In this document: positions 37,775-47,105 of the stretch, piece by piece | Layout: each line of letters begins with the position of its first letter | How positions within the stretch are numbered: position 1 is the stretch's first letter | Origin: Siphlonurus alternatus | Lineage: Eukaryota; Arthropoda; Insecta; Ephemeroptera; Siphlonuridae | Direction: 5' to 3' | Assembly (NCBI GenBank): GCA_949825025.1 | Contig: OX463780.1 | Location: 40,404,979 to 40,468,978 of the forward strand | Length of the DNA stretch: 64,000 bases | Notes under the pieces: model-generated | Database searches by the model: none | What the model was told of the DNA's origin: nothing | The model's input: the letters and a program-made list of their open reading frames with translations, nothing else | Position numbers and translations under genes: made by a program

Positions 37775-40700
37775 ACTTTATATTTTTTATGCATATTTAT
37801 GTATCATATATATACATACATATATATATACAAACTTAATTTCGATTTTAAGAAGTCCCAAAAGGGACCCAAAAAAAAAACATGAATTCATAAAATCGAA
37901 ACCGAAATTCAACTTTTACAATCAAATTTAAGATAAGGAATAGCTGTCAATTATCAGAGGATACAAAAAATATACTGTATTAGATTTGCTACATATCGTC
38001 GCCTCAGAATGCAAGTCGCGTAAGTACAAAAAAATTTGATGCAACTTTGAACCTTATTTCAATAAAACTTAAAGCTCAAAAAGTCCCATCAAATTTTTTT
38101 GTACTTACGCGACTTGCATTCTGAGGCGACGATATAGTCGAATCCCTATGGCACGAAGTATACCTTTGTTCATGGAACAGTTCCAATTGGGATGCACCTC
38201 CTGGGGGTCCAGCATGTCAGCTAAATAGCGCCACTTGTTGCAGTGAGAGCACTGCACCCATGTTCCAGTCTCTGAACGTAAACGCTGTAGGCGCAGCAGC
38301 TGCAGGCGTGGGTCTATTTGAAAGGTCTTCTGGGAGCTTAACAAACCCTGAGAGCTTGGCTGCTCATGTACTTCTTGTGAGGCTTCAGCTTCATCCTCTT
38401 GTTGAGCACAAGTTCCTGCACCTGATGTGAGAAAAAGTACAGTACATAATTAAATTTAAATCATTTGTTTAATATTTATTAGAATGAGGAATTAGAATCA
38501 AAAATTTTTATTAGCTTAATCGAAAGAAGGGGTAAAAATATGACGTTGTGAATTTTTTCAGATTTTTTTGTGACCTATAACTAATTTTAATTAATTAATT
38601 AAGTTGCATTATTTTGAGAGTGCCGCCTCTCGTGACGCCTCTGACGTCACACCATTCTTGTACTTTTGCACTATAGATGAGATTAGGTGAGAACATGCAG
38701 GTATGAAAATCAAAATGGCTGGCGCCACGTTTGAAATTCCCCGCTTCAAATTTTTGAAGTTTTAATGTGGGTTACGTTTGATCAATTTTAGCTTTATTTT
38801 GTTCGCATACCACTGAAAAATATATTTGAAATATGATTTAAAACTTCTATCGTGCTCTAATATTGTTTAATACGTAAAAAGTAGAAAATTATGAGAGACT
38901 AACTTCTTACATCAAATTAGTTTGCTTTCTTCCTTTAAATAAAATAATTTACTGACACTTGGTGTGCTAGTGGGTTAGCCCAGTGGTAAACGCATCAGAC
39001 TTCAAATCTCGTGGTTGCGGGTTCGATTCTTTCTTTCGGCGAGTTTTTATAAATACATTTTTTTCTTTAATTTTAATATATTTATGAATTCTAAATTTAT
39101 AAAATGTGGTTAAAATATGGTTTACAGCTACTATCAATCGTAATTGATAACTTTTTAATAGTAAAGAGAGGGAATTTTAACAATATTAATAAAAAATTAC
39201 TTCACTTTTTCGCGTTCCAATAGAACATTTTTCTTACCGAGGCTCAAAGCTTAATTAGTGTGGCACAGTGGCGGAGAAATTTTCTTTAATTAAATTAAAC
39301 TAAATTAAAGGAAAGAAAAGTGTCGAGTTTAAAAAATCCTTCGACGTGGAGAATCAAACTCTCCACCACAAGAGTACGAGCTCTGCGTCTTCGCGACTGT
39401 GCCACACCAAGCTTTGGGACACAGTGTGAAAAATGTTTTATTGGAACACGAAAAAGTGAGGTAATTTTTTATTAATATTGTTCCCTCTCTTTACTATTAA
39501 AAAGTTATCAATTACGATTGATAGTAGCTGTAAACCATATTTTAACCACATTTTATAAATTTAGAATTCATAAATATATTAAAATTAAAGAAAAAAATGT
39601 ATTTATAAAAACTCGCCGAAAGAAAGAATCGAACCCGCAACCACGAGATTTGAAGTCTGATGCGTTTACCACTGGGCTAACCCACTAGCACACCAAGTGT
39701 CAGTAAATTATTTTATTTAAAGGAAGAAAGCAAACTAATTTGATGTAAGAAGTTAGTCTCTCATAATTTTCTACTTTTTACGTATTAAACAATATTAGAG
39801 CACGATAGAAGTTTTAAATCATATTTCAAATATATTTTTCAGTGGTATGCGAACAAAATAAAGCTAAAATTGATCAAACGTAACCCACATTAAAACTTCA
39901 AAAATTTGAAGCGGGGAATTTCAAACGTGGCGCCAGCCATTTTGATTTTCATACCTGCATGTTCTCACCTAATCTCATCTATAGTGCAAAAGTACAAGAA
40001 TGGTGTGACGTCAGAGGCGTCACGAGAGGCGGCACTCTCAAAATAATGCAACTTAATTAATTAATTAAAATTAGTTATAGGTCACAAAAAAATCTGAAAA
40101 AATTCACAACGTCATATTTTTACCCCTTCTTTCGATTAAGCTAATAAAAATTTTTGATTCTAATTCCTCATTAAGGAATTATACATAAATAGGGATTAAA
40201 AGAATTAATTCAATCTTGTTTCAAGGGAATTAAAAATCTTAGTTTACTGCGTGGATTCCACTGCGCGCGGCGGACACCTTGAAAATAAATAATAAGGCTC
40301 TTATATATGGATGCCGCCATTTGGTCTCGACTGTCTGGAGCTTGGCGTTATAGAGTCGAGCGTTAACTTTAGACTTTTGTTATACTTTATACTGTAGACT
40401 TGAAAATTTTGAAGTTTCATCCCCTTCCGGGTGCGCAGCGCAAAATTCTCATTTCTTGTTTCTGGTATATATATATATATAAATTAATTTGTATAAAATG
40501 TTCACCCCCAACCCTGCAGGAGTAAAAAATGTCATCTCTGCAATAGCGCAATTCCTGTAAATTACATTCCTATTTGAAGCAAAGTTATCAGCAATCTTGA
40601 ATAACCCGGACCCTCTATAATAAAAATTCCGCTTCAAATAGGAATCTAATTTTACAGTAGAGTGAGCGAGTTTATTTTTTTTTAAATTTTATTTTTTAAA

Positions 40701-41465
40701 AATAGTTTAAGCTGTCCTCTATTGAGAAATGAAAACCAAAAAGTTCCATCTCTAATAGTTTCACCACAAAAAATTCTCAAAGTTGGTGTTTCGGAGGTCT
40801 TTAACGTGCAGCCTTATGGAACATAAAACTGCGTTTTACTCCAACTTTTTCTGAACTATGGTACCATTTAAAAAATACTTACATAATCTATGATGAATTC
40901 TTTAATGAATTTTCAAATAAAGAATTTTTTTTACGGGGTCGTTTTCTTCGAAAAAAATCATGAAAATCCTTATGGGAACCCGCAAAAGCTTAAAGATTTT
41001 TTTCCGAAAAAACGGATCCGTAATTTTTTTTTTTATTTAAAAATCCATTAAAGAATTCATCATAGATTACGTAGGTATTTTTTAAATGGTAGCATAGTTC
41101 AGAAAATGTTGGATTAAAACGCGGTTTTATGTTCCATAAGGCTGCACGTTAAAGGCCTCCGAAACACCAACTTTGGGAATTTTTTGTGGTGAAACTATTT
41201 GAGATGGAATTTTTTGGTTTTCATTTCTCAATAGAGGGCAGCTTAAACTATTTTTAGAAAATCAAATATTAAAAAAAAAATGCAATCGCTCACTCTACTT
41301 TAAAGGAAGTGCACTCGTTAGTGCTGTTATTTTTTATGACCCCCCACAGGGTTAGATGATAGCATGTTGCACAAATTAAAATTAATTTTATCATTTAAAT
41401 ATTAATCTGTCAAACTCTCAAACCCCTAGATATGAATTTTCATACTGAATATATATGAATACTGA

Positions 41466-41524
<59 letters not shown>

Positions 41525-43895
41525 TTTAGCCATTTTTTTTTTTTTTATATAACGTTGAAATCTCATAAATGAGATCTGTGTGCTGCACCCCCAGAAGGGG
41601 ATATATATGAAACTTCAAAACTTTTTAATGACCAGTGTGTTTATGATTGATATATGGAATAGTCTGCGTATATATTATATATATAATAAATATATTATAC
41701 ATAATATAATGTAAAATAGTATTTTATACCATCATTTTTTGAGCAGTGAAAATTCTTGAACTTCAATTTCTTAGGAAATAATTTGTTTTCTTGTTTATGT
41801 GAAAGAAAGTTCTTTTTCTTTACATGGCATGGTTTTGTAATTGATGTCGTTTTGTGGGCAGGAGTAGTCTCTCCAGAATCTAAGCTATAAAAGAAATAAA
41901 AAGTTAATTTAAAATAATTGAAAAAATGCAAACAAAAAACTTGATCGGTTGAATTAAATACACATATTAATAAAATATACACATAATACACATATTGCAT
42001 TTAATTTTTATACTATAGCTACTATACCTCTCATCACACTGAGCTTGCTCTTGAGGAGGAAAAGCTTCATTAGGGATAGGCACAGCAACATTATCCTAGG
42101 ATACAAAAACAATTATATAAAACCATGAAAGCACATATATGTATTATAAACACATTTTTGGTTAATTTGGAGGAAAGATCTAGTGTGGGCCTAATGGCCA
42201 CAGACAAACAGACGTAGAGAGCACATTGCAGAGCAGGATTGTTGCATATAAATATATATGCTCTTTTCTTCTGGTGATTTCCCCTCATAGTATAATAAGT
42301 TTCCTTTAATTGTATTGTTCAGTGTGGTGACAGTACGGCGTCTACATACAGCTATGACAGCATGCCACTGGTTTTCCCTATATCTTAACATATCCCCTCC
42401 ACTGATACCTCTCTCACATGACGTCATGCCAGACGTAGACATTTATATGGCTTATTTTTTATTTTTTTATTGGTCACTATTTCAATACATCAATCAAGAT
42501 TACATTTCGTAATCTAAACGGTGCTTCATCTGTTTGTCTGTGTAATAGCCTAAACTAAACTCCCACCTTCAATATATAAAGATTGAATAAGATTTTATTT
42601 ATGTGTACCAAACCCCAGGTGCAGATCCAAAGGGGAAGAGACCCTAGTCGAAAAATAAGAGTGCTAAGTGATAATTTGAGCAGTATATAGTCAAGTAGTT
42701 GACTACTTGACTACTGCTCAAATTATCACTTAGCACTCTTATTTTTCGACTAGGGGAGGGAGGGAGGGCTGCCGAAAATTTGGATAAAACAAGGAATACA
42801 TACTGTATATATATAGGCATTTCCCCCCACTATTTATTTATATATATACAATATATATATTTTTTTTGGCGATTAATCCATACATGAATTAAATGTTATT
42901 TGAACTATGCTGTAGAAAAGGACCAAGTCATGAGTCGAATCATGATACACTTTGTATGTACGGTATTACAGACGCGGACCCAGCAAAAAAATTCAGGTGG
43001 GGGGGGGGGGGGGGGTTGTCTAGACCAATATAATTAATACATGTAAAATGAAATAATAAAAAAGTGCCTACTGTCTATTTTGCCATGTTAAATCCAAAAT
43101 TTTGGGGGAAGGGGGGCAGCCCTCATAGATCCAGCACGCTTGCAGTATTATATATAATAATTAATATATTGCGTTAAAAGCATTGATGCATGTTAATTAA
43201 CTATTTTACTATACACATAATATATATAATATTTTTCCTCCATCAGCTATATTGTAACTAATAAATTAAAGAAGTATATAATTTAATGTGGCAGAGCAAA
43301 TTTGTTGTATCTGCATCTGAATTAGATTGGTAAATAATTTTTTTACCCCATGCAGAGCCCTTTCTTTTAAAAAATAAAATTAAGTAGCGCTTCATATATC
43401 TATTTTGGTGCATTACTGCACGTATTATACCTATCGAAGAACTACTACAGTATATAATTTTACTCAAAAAAGGGCTCAATTAACATTGTGATCATGTAAA
43501 AAAATTATTTTCTGATCTATATATTACGATGAATGTAGATATTGCAGACACGACAAAAATATGTGCGCTGCCGCGTCCGTCAATATATATGCATGTATTA
43601 TATAATTATGCAGTCACAATTAAAATGCACTAGCTGTGTAAGTAACATATATGAATGCATGATATATATGAATATAGAATATAATTATATTAACAAAAAT
43701 GAATACATATTGAATCAACATAAAAATGCAGTGTGGGATATTATATTATATGACATTCAACATTTTACGTTTTCAAATTAATGCTAATTAAATTAATCAG
43801 ATACACACCTCATTTGAATTCACATTTTTTTCTTCATCAGACCATATGGCTGTGGCTACAGCATCAATACATTCTTCATAATGTTGTAGCATCTG

Positions 43896-43935
<40 letters not shown>

Positions 43936-46878
43936 TAAAATATTAAAAAAAAATATTTTTATAGCTATATAAAAGTAAAAATTTAACGATCGAATGCTCA
44001 GCAGTGTGATATAAAAGTAAAAAGAGCCTATCACATATATATGGATTGGAAGTTTTACCACCGCGTACTCCTATATGACACCCCTTTAAATTCTGGCAAA
44101 AAACATTGTAGGAAGAGCCTTTATATAACTAATATATAGAGCACATCCCATCCTCCCCCGGGAACAGAATGTTGGGACCGCTTAATGTTGGTTAATAAAT
44201 CGAGAACATAACGGTCTGTGGGGCGGCAGTTATATTGTATTTTTGTCTATGAATCTTATAGAATGTGAACTGCTGAAACTTGTTTATTGTTATTAAGAAT
44301 AATTAATTATATATAATCATAATACCAAATAAGTCTTCTACTCGATTGCAATGGTTGTAACAAACCATTGTTTATAATTATAATGTCTGTCGCATGAAGC
44401 GTTTTTCATTGTTATAAACATGGAAAAAGATGTAGTGCCTAATTTTGCCACCAGAGCAGAGAACGTATAATATATGGCCTTGTTGGGAGTTGTTGGCGCT
44501 AGGTAACCGTTTCAACTTATAATTAACAGTCCTTTTCCATAAGTTAACATATATAATATATATATTGTGTATATCAACAACCGTCCCATGTTTTTCCTTT
44601 CACGCGACAGACACATTATATAACACAACAATTTAATACTTTGTTTACTAACAAAAAGAGCAGAAGACTTTACTGACTTATTCTATACATATGTATTATG
44701 TCAAAGAATAAATATATATTCTATTCACACATAGAGAGCTGATTTCTGTTTATTTACATGAGGCGGGAGAGGGGTAGTCCCTATATCTATACATATACCT
44801 GCTTGAATCATTGCGAAGGAGGGAGGGAAAAAGATGAAGTATTGGCAGGCCAGATTGTACAGTGAGCATGATATAAATAGGCAAAATGACAAAAAAAAAC
44901 ATAAAAAATATTTTTAACAGTTTTTTTGAGGGTGAGAGTTTTTCTGAGTTCTATCGTGTACTGTAAAAGTATTTACATCTAATAAAACTTAATTTATGTT
45001 ATTAAGTTATGTAAAAAAAATAATTATACACTTTGTTTATTATATATTATGCTAGCCCGTGCACTATATGGCCCTCCTCAGATGATGTCAGCGCAATCCC
45101 CTCCTCTCAGGCTCGGACTGGGAAGCTAGGGGCCAGTCAGGGCCATATAAGCAGCAGGGGTGACCCAAAGAATGTAATGACGTCATAGGCGTGTTGGATG
45201 GAACCTCCAGGTCACGAGACATTTTTAATCTCCATTTTAGGTATGATGCAGTACGTAATATAAAAAAAAAAAAAAATCAGAGATATTTTTCGACCTTCTT
45301 TTTTACTATTGCATGATTCGAGCCAGTAAAAAAAATTACACCCCGTTAAGCCCATTATTATGAATGTGTTATTTGATTAGTATTTTGACAAAGAAGTTTT
45401 GTTTTTCATCTGAAATATCTGCATATATGATTGTAATTGTTATTTTTTGTGTGGGTGACAGCTGCATGGACGCATGCACTTTAGTGAACGGGATATCCTT
45501 ATTTTTGACTTTTTCATATCACCCAAGCATCCCAAGATCGAATTGTTGTACTATTAAAATGTTTTATTCAATAAACATGGCAAATATTAATTCTCACACA
45601 TAAATTTACACTGAATTTGTGCTGCGCCAGCATAAATCAGCCCAAAAAGTGCCAGGGTAAAATAGCTCCAATTAAATAGCCAAAAATTGACCACTTCTGG
45701 CCGGGCAGACGTACGTATATCTGAGTAATCATTATTATTACTGAATATATAGCCACAATACCGAACATCAAGCATAATAATAAGACTGCAACATTGATTG
45801 TTGCCTGCATGATTAAAATATATTGATTCCAATGAAGCCATGCAGGCACGCCAGGGAAGCAGGAAAGCCCCCCCTTCCCTGAAATCCTGGATGTAACATA
45901 TATGTACTGTATGCATATATATTATGACATGAATATATAGATCGAGAGGCATATATTTTTCCCCCCACTCAATTTTTTTTTACATAATTATATGCATATA
46001 TTATACTGCATGTATTAAGGTGCTTTCACATATTCGAAAATCGCTACGGAAACACTCCGTCGTAGCTACTCCGTAGCAAATGTGTTGATTTTGCTGCGGC
46101 GCACCGTAGCACCTCGCGATCGATCTACGGAACTCCGTAGCAAAATCAAGATGAGTTAGATTTTGCTACGGCATTCACATGATTTTCCGCCGCAGCTGCC
46201 GCAGATGAACGAGAATATGTGAAAGGCCTACGGCATAGCTACGGAACTCCGTAGCAATTTTCGAATATGTGAAAGCACCTTTATACATACTGCAAGGATC
46301 GAGACAGAAAACCCATCAGAAATTTGGGTCTGCAAATATATATATGGATCCGTGCTCAATTTCATATTGAAGCCTATATAGTTCTTTCATTGTATCATGC
46401 ATATGCGTATAAAAAGGAAAGTCACCTTTTCTTTGTTCAATGATGTCGTGTACATATTAGCTTTATCTTCAAAATTTTTTTTGTTCTCAAATGCATTCTG
46501 GTTCTGTTTCATACAGATACCATCATCCTTGTCGACATGTCGGCGATCCAATGGTGATGTATGCATATGCATACCATTTTTGACCTGGTAAAATTATAAA
46601 TATAAAAAATCATATAAAATTATAATTATATTGCTTTCGAAGGCATTAATTATAGAATTTATAATAGCTTTATATATATAGTTTCAGCTGTATTTATCGA
46701 GCCCTTAATTACGCATACACTTACATCTTCCAGACAATCAGAACTTTTGCATGAATCCTGTGGCATGATTGTTTCCTCGGTAGACTTCAAAGGATCAGGA
46801 CGAAGTGGATCACCAGACACGAATAATTTGGGGTCTTCTTTCGTCAGTATCTTTCTTGCAAAATACAGAACGGTATGT
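23771..46878 (-). CDS. ZCWPW1: ZCWPW1 orthologue (CW zinc finger + PWWP histone reader), 10 exons, 5' end missing
   Basis: Ten minus-strand exons join with matching phases into 863 residues ending in TAA at 23771. Numbering starts at the first residue seen. Exons: 46725-46878, 46426-46584, 43809-43892, 42028-42095, 41730-41884, 38164-38421, 28528-28724, 28170-28280, 26758-27013, 23771-24921. Order: weakly conserved N-terminus, CW finger at about 260-300 (ligands C264, C267, C288, C299; W261, W270), PWWP at about 318-390 (FPWWP at 332-336), an alanine-rich helix at about 400-440, then a long Lys/Ser-rich tail ending in an acidic patch. Known family role: mammalian ZCWPW1 reads dual H3K4me3/H3K36me3 marks in meiotic cells and aids recombination repair. 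CW followed closely by PWWP, the tail layout and adjacency to MEPCE favour ZCWPW1 over ZCWPW2. The initiator exon is unresolved. Confidence 0.9.
25397..25617. mobile_element. TTAA-type MITE, family 1, left half only
   Basis: Starts TTAAGGGTAAGATAACACGA and follows the copy at 17084, but breaks at about 25617, where the GGGGTACTGACCG sequence also seen at 13320 begins. Confidence 0.75.
25664..25758. repeat. TA microsatellite
   Basis: Nearly pure TA run at the junction of two broken MITEs, in a ZCWPW1 intron. Confidence 0.97.
25793..26073. repeat. Foldback element with about 95-bp arms
   Basis: GTAATTATTAATAAAATTAC through TTTTAACACGATACAC recurs as the exact complement; the loop is about 95 bp. 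It sits between two TA microsatellites, within the ZCWPW1 intron before the last exon. Confidence 0.8.
26758..27013 (-). CDS. ZCWPW1: ZCWPW1 exon: helix after PWWP and basic linker
   Basis: 256 nt, acceptor TGTGTATAG, donor CAG|GTACGTG. It begins TSAQGVNFHRRLEAARLDAA, an Ala/Arg-rich helix where vertebrate ZCWPW1 has the helix that packs on the PWWP domain, followed by a Lys/Ser/Gly-rich basic linker. An A-rich/AAAG tract lies just 3' of the donor. Confidence 0.88.
28170..28280 (-). CDS. ZCWPW1: ZCWPW1 exon: second half of PWWP
   Basis: 111 nt, 37 codons, phase 0/0, between acceptor TTTGTTTCAG and donor GGCAAG|GTAATT. The product, YNVVFFDCESVTRAWV followed by a basic helix, is the usual C-terminal half of a PWWP domain (V-x-FF-x(4,5)-V-x-RAW). 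It continues directly from the exon at 28528. Confidence 0.92.
28528..28724 (-). CDS. ZCWPW1: ZCWPW1 exon: last CW cysteine and first half of PWWP
   Basis: 197 nt, acceptor ATGTTGCAG, donor CTCCG|GTAAAC. The first two bases complete an Asp codon; EAFSSC then places the fourth CW cysteine (C299) at the spacing seen in mammalian ZCWPW1. After an acidic linker come GSLVWARLSGFPWWPAMV and FEQFYWLNDF, the PWWP beta-barrel core that binds methylated H3K36. Phase 0 at the end. Confidence 0.95.
28981..29219. repeat. Foldback element with about 115-bp arms
   Basis: GATGGTGTTTCGTCAAAAAC to its complement at 29219, nearly perfect, loop of about 10 nt. In the 9.4 kb ZCWPW1 intron, next to another foldback at 29254. 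Confidence 0.82.
29254..29465. repeat. Foldback element with GATGGTTCCGCGGA ends
   Basis: GATGGTTCCGCGGA and TCCGTGGAACCATG are the ends; inner arms share ATGACGGGTTTGCCTTTTC. A relative with TTTGCATTTTCCGGAAC lies at about 25029-25184 in the intron before the last ZCWPW1 exon. Confidence 0.75.
30025..30125 (-). repeat. Possible tRNA-derived SINE fragment
   Basis: On the minus strand GGTTAGACGTCGGTG (box A-like) is followed by GGTTCAAATCTCG (box B-like), with an extra A-rich insertion between them. Degenerate; the spacing is longer than in a tRNA. Confidence 0.35.
30821..31420. repeat. Left TGGTCA-repeat arm, itself a palindrome
   Basis: Dozens of copies of CATAGTCAATGGT run forward up to about 31080 and as the complement from about 31240. 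The inner arms 31062-31106 and 31203-31247 are perfect complements over about 45 bases. The whole block can fold into a hairpin of about 600 bp. Confidence 0.8.
31436..31446. promoter_or_regulatory. NRF1-like site in the left promoter-like module of the composite element
   Basis: GCGCATGCGCA follows a related TGCGCATGCC and lies 40 bp before AAAATGGCGTCC (YY1-like, with an ATG at 31486). It is unusually GC-rich for its surroundings. Confidence 0.35.
31486..32012 (+). CDS. Speculative 62-residue three-exon reading frame inside the composite element
   Basis: ATG at 31486 in a YY1-like context opens MASGSSEAEFLQINRNSSTL. Candidate exons 31486-31567, 31639-31714 and 31982-32012 (acceptors TTGTTCCAG and AAAGTTTTAG; donors A|GTACAT and GG|GTAAAT) join in phase to a TAA at 32010. 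The second exon encodes MFIGSWDMIKKIAGKRRYHG. The third exon lies within the inner inverted end GCATCCCACGAG. I recognise no family. The first donor is weak. It may be a captured 5' gene end or chance. Confidence 0.2.
32400..33500. repeat. 78-bp satellite array, orientation A
   Basis: The phrase GTCCGTTCATGCATATTGAC recurs at 32545, 32623, 32701, 32779 and 32857, exactly every 78 bp, and onward to about 33480. Since 78 is 26 codons, all minus-strand frames stay open and give long artificial repeat ORFs. The reverse complement is the unit of the array at 35190-36200. Confidence 0.92.
33590..34250. repeat. 78-bp satellite array, orientation B, diverged subtype
   Basis: AGTAAATACGTGGAAGTTCG recurs with a 78-bp period (for example 33801 and 33879). 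It is the same satellite family as at 32400, inverted and diverged; the orientation switch lies at about 33500-33590. Confidence 0.85.
34289..34336 (+). promoter_or_regulatory. ETS and YY1-like sites in the right promoter-like module
   Basis: ACTTCCGGT at 34289-34297 and CAAGATGGCGAC at 34325-34336 are 27 bp apart, an arrangement common at metazoan core promoters, within the unique segment 34255-35100 between satellite arrays. At 35020 a TTTCAG acceptor is followed by a short frame RYRWTDEAMELH. Confidence 0.35.
35160..36200. repeat. 78-bp satellite array, orientation B
   Basis: GTCAATATGCATGA recurs every 78 bp (35521, 35599 and others). Units contain ACGGACTTTATGGAAAAAGT, the exact complement of units in the array at 32400-33500, so the two arrays could form a double strand of about 1 kb. 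Confidence 0.92.
36301..36718. repeat. Two-copy 209-bp direct repeat
   Basis: Sequence starting TAAAAGGGGCCAATTTTGGG at 36301 begins again at 36510 and continues with few changes to about 36718. Built from the same GTGAA/GTCAA motifs as the 78-bp arrays. Confidence 0.85.
36843..37032. repeat. Right TGACCA-repeat arm
   Basis: Tandem GACTACTTGACCAT units of about 14-20 bp, the complement of the motif in the left arm. It forms the right boundary of the composite element. Confidence 0.75.
37736..37772. repeat. TA microsatellite
   Basis: TA run to the right of the composite element. Confidence 0.95.
38164..38421 (-). CDS. ZCWPW1: ZCWPW1 exon carrying most of the CW-type zinc finger
   Basis: 258 nt, acceptor CTCACATCAG, donor AACAAAG|GTATAC. 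After a Gln/Glu-rich stretch and a Leu/Arg-rich helix it encodes the CW signature TGTWVQCSHCNKWRYL and, 14 residues on, NWNCSMNK. Three of the four zinc cysteines lie here; the fourth is supplied by the next exon, 9.4 kb away. CW domains bind methylated H3K4 through their tryptophans. Confidence 0.95.
38969..39041 (+). repeat. tRNA-derived (pol III box A/B) segment, left arm
   Basis: Box A-like TAGCCCAGTGG (38976-38986) and box B-like GGTTCGATTCT (39020-39030) are spaced as in a tRNA. The anticodon loop would be CTTCAAA (anticodon TCA). The T-stem is broken (GCGGG opposite CTTTC), so this is a tRNA relic or SINE head rather than a working gene. Confidence 0.55.
39341..39408 (-). repeat. tRNA-like segment in the palindrome centre
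   Basis: On the minus strand GTGTGGCACAGTCGCGAAG resembles box A and GAGAGTTTGATTCTCC resembles box B; the latter sits in a perfect 7-bp stem GTGGAGA/TCTCCAC. It differs from the arm modules, so a second tRNA type may be involved. Confidence 0.4.
39614..39686 (-). repeat. tRNA-derived segment, right arm (inverted copy)
   Basis: Exact complement of the left-arm module: box B complement at 39625-39635, box A complement at 39669-39679. Identity between arms suggests recent duplication or gene conversion of the palindrome. Confidence 0.55.
40656..41299. mobile_element. Large foldback element (about 640 bp), AGTAGAG ends
   Basis: Ends AGTAGAGTGAGCGA and TCGCTCACTCTACTT. The whole element is one imperfect palindrome, including GTGTTTCGGAGGTCTTTAAC against its complement. 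In a ZCWPW1 intron. Confidence 0.8.
41469..41522. repeat. TA microsatellite
   Basis: TA run 3' of the 640-bp foldback element. Confidence 0.95.
41730..41884 (-). CDS. ZCWPW1: ZCWPW1 exon (basic linker before the CW finger)
   Basis: 155 nt after acceptor CTTTTATAG, ending at GATG|GTATAA. It encodes a strongly basic segment (HVKKKNFLSHKQENK, then KKLKFKNF) that could act in nuclear import. It leaves phase 1, which joins to the two bases GT opening the CW exon. A donor one base away cannot be excluded, but only this one keeps the frame. Confidence 0.75.
42028..42095 (-). CDS. ZCWPW1: ZCWPW1 exon (acidic/proline linker)
   Basis: 68 nt, acceptor GTATCCTAG, donor GAGAG|GTATAG. It gives 22 codons (DNVAVPIPNEAFPPQEQ and on) plus two bases that make a serine codon with the next exon. 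There is no domain; phase continuity is the main support. Confidence 0.7.
42642..42755. mobile_element. Foldback MITE with CCCTAGTCG ends (copy 2)
   Basis: 114 bp, same ends and stem as the copy at 9848 with a longer loop. It sits inside a hAT-like MITE fragment whose left end CAGGTGCAGATCC is at 42616. Confidence 0.85.
42969..43142. mobile_element. hAT-like MITE (diverged copy)
   Basis: Ends CAGACGCGGACCCAG and GATCCAGCACGCTTG; flanked by CGGTATTA (42961) and CAGTATTA (43143), seven of eight bases equal. Same interior marker, plus a G run. Confidence 0.75.
43809..43892 (-). CDS. ZCWPW1: ZCWPW1 exon (short helical segment)
   Basis: 84 nt, 28 codons, phase 0/0, with acceptor AATTACAG and donor GAG|GTGTGT. 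It encodes MLQHYEECIDAVATAIWSDE and eight more residues, a probable amphipathic helix in the same relative place as a helical stretch N-terminal to the CW domain in vertebrate ZCWPW1. A TA microsatellite lies just upstream of the acceptor. Confidence 0.75.
44430..44655. repeat. Dispersed repeat of unknown class, copy 2
   Basis: Same ordered blocks as 19446-19670, separated by AT-rich insertions. Lies in the ZCWPW1 intron 43893-46425. Confidence 0.7.
46018..46280. mobile_element. Harbinger-like MITE (copy 2)
   Basis: Perfect inverted ends AGGTGCTTTCACATATTCG with TTA at 46015-46017 and 46281-46283. The interior is rich in CTACGG/CCGTAG. A 3-bp TTA/TAA duplication is typical of PIF/Harbinger. 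Located just 3' of a ZCWPW1 exon. Confidence 0.85.
46426..46584 (-). CDS. ZCWPW1: ZCWPW1 exon (N-terminal linker)
   Basis: Bounded by the acceptor TTTTACCAG and the donor AAAAG|GTGAC. It holds 53 codons, phase 0 on both sides. The product is hydrophilic and Lys/Asn/Asp-rich (ends SLNKEK) with no domain. The open frame, clean splice sites and matching phase with both neighbours support it. Confidence 0.7.
46725..46878 (-). CDS. ZCWPW1: ZCWPW1 first recognised exon (N-terminal)
   Basis: Exon follows a TTTTCAG acceptor and ends at GAT|GTAAGTG. One base completes an upstream codon, then 51 codons begin HTVLYFARKILTK. The frame hits a stop just upstream of the acceptor, so either an unseen 5' exon supplies the start or translation starts at the in-frame ATG at 46766-46764. 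No domain is recognised. Confidence 0.65.
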
Positions 46879-47091
46879 CTGAAAATGTTGGAAATAACTT
46901 AAAATTTACTTTTGCTGCAACTGAAGGCTTACAAATGCGATGATTACGATCCAAAGGAAGGATTTAGTGCCTCTTATTTTTTTCGTCAAATATCATCCAT
47001 TTATTGCGTTGCCATTGCGTTGCGGTTGCGTCACTTGCGTCGTTGCGTCTTTGAAAGTCCGCTTGAGTCAAATTTCGGTCAATCTGGTAAT

Positions 47092-47105
47092 ACTTCCGGT
47101 TCCGG
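47092..47105. promoter_or_regulatory. ETS-type site in the ZCWPW1-MEPCE intergenic region
   Basis: ACTTCCGGTTCCGG, about 215 bp upstream of the first recognised ZCWPW1 exon, holds tandem ETS cores (GGAA on the minus strand). A cluster of TTGCGT repeats lies at about 47004-47050. Position suits a ZCWPW1 promoter; the start site is not visible. Confidence 0.4.

Larger units (their letters stand above)
38483..40172. mobile_element. 1.69 kb palindromic element with tRNA-like modules
   Basis: The left arm from 38483 to about 39230 and the right arm from about 39425 to 40172 are near-perfect complements, with about 200 bp between. The outer ends (CTTAATCGAAAGAAGGGGTA, then a TGACGTCA site) match the 332-bp foldback MITE at 63446-63777, so this looks like a long member of that family carrying extra DNA. 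Each arm contains a tRNA-like segment and the spacer holds another. It lies in a ZCWPW1 intron. Confidence 0.85.

Noticed and set aside
40300..40330. TATA-like CTTATATATGG beside GCCGCCATTTGG as a core promoter
   Set aside because: Lies in an intron with no coding exon or start site nearby; the AT-rich background makes TATA matches common.
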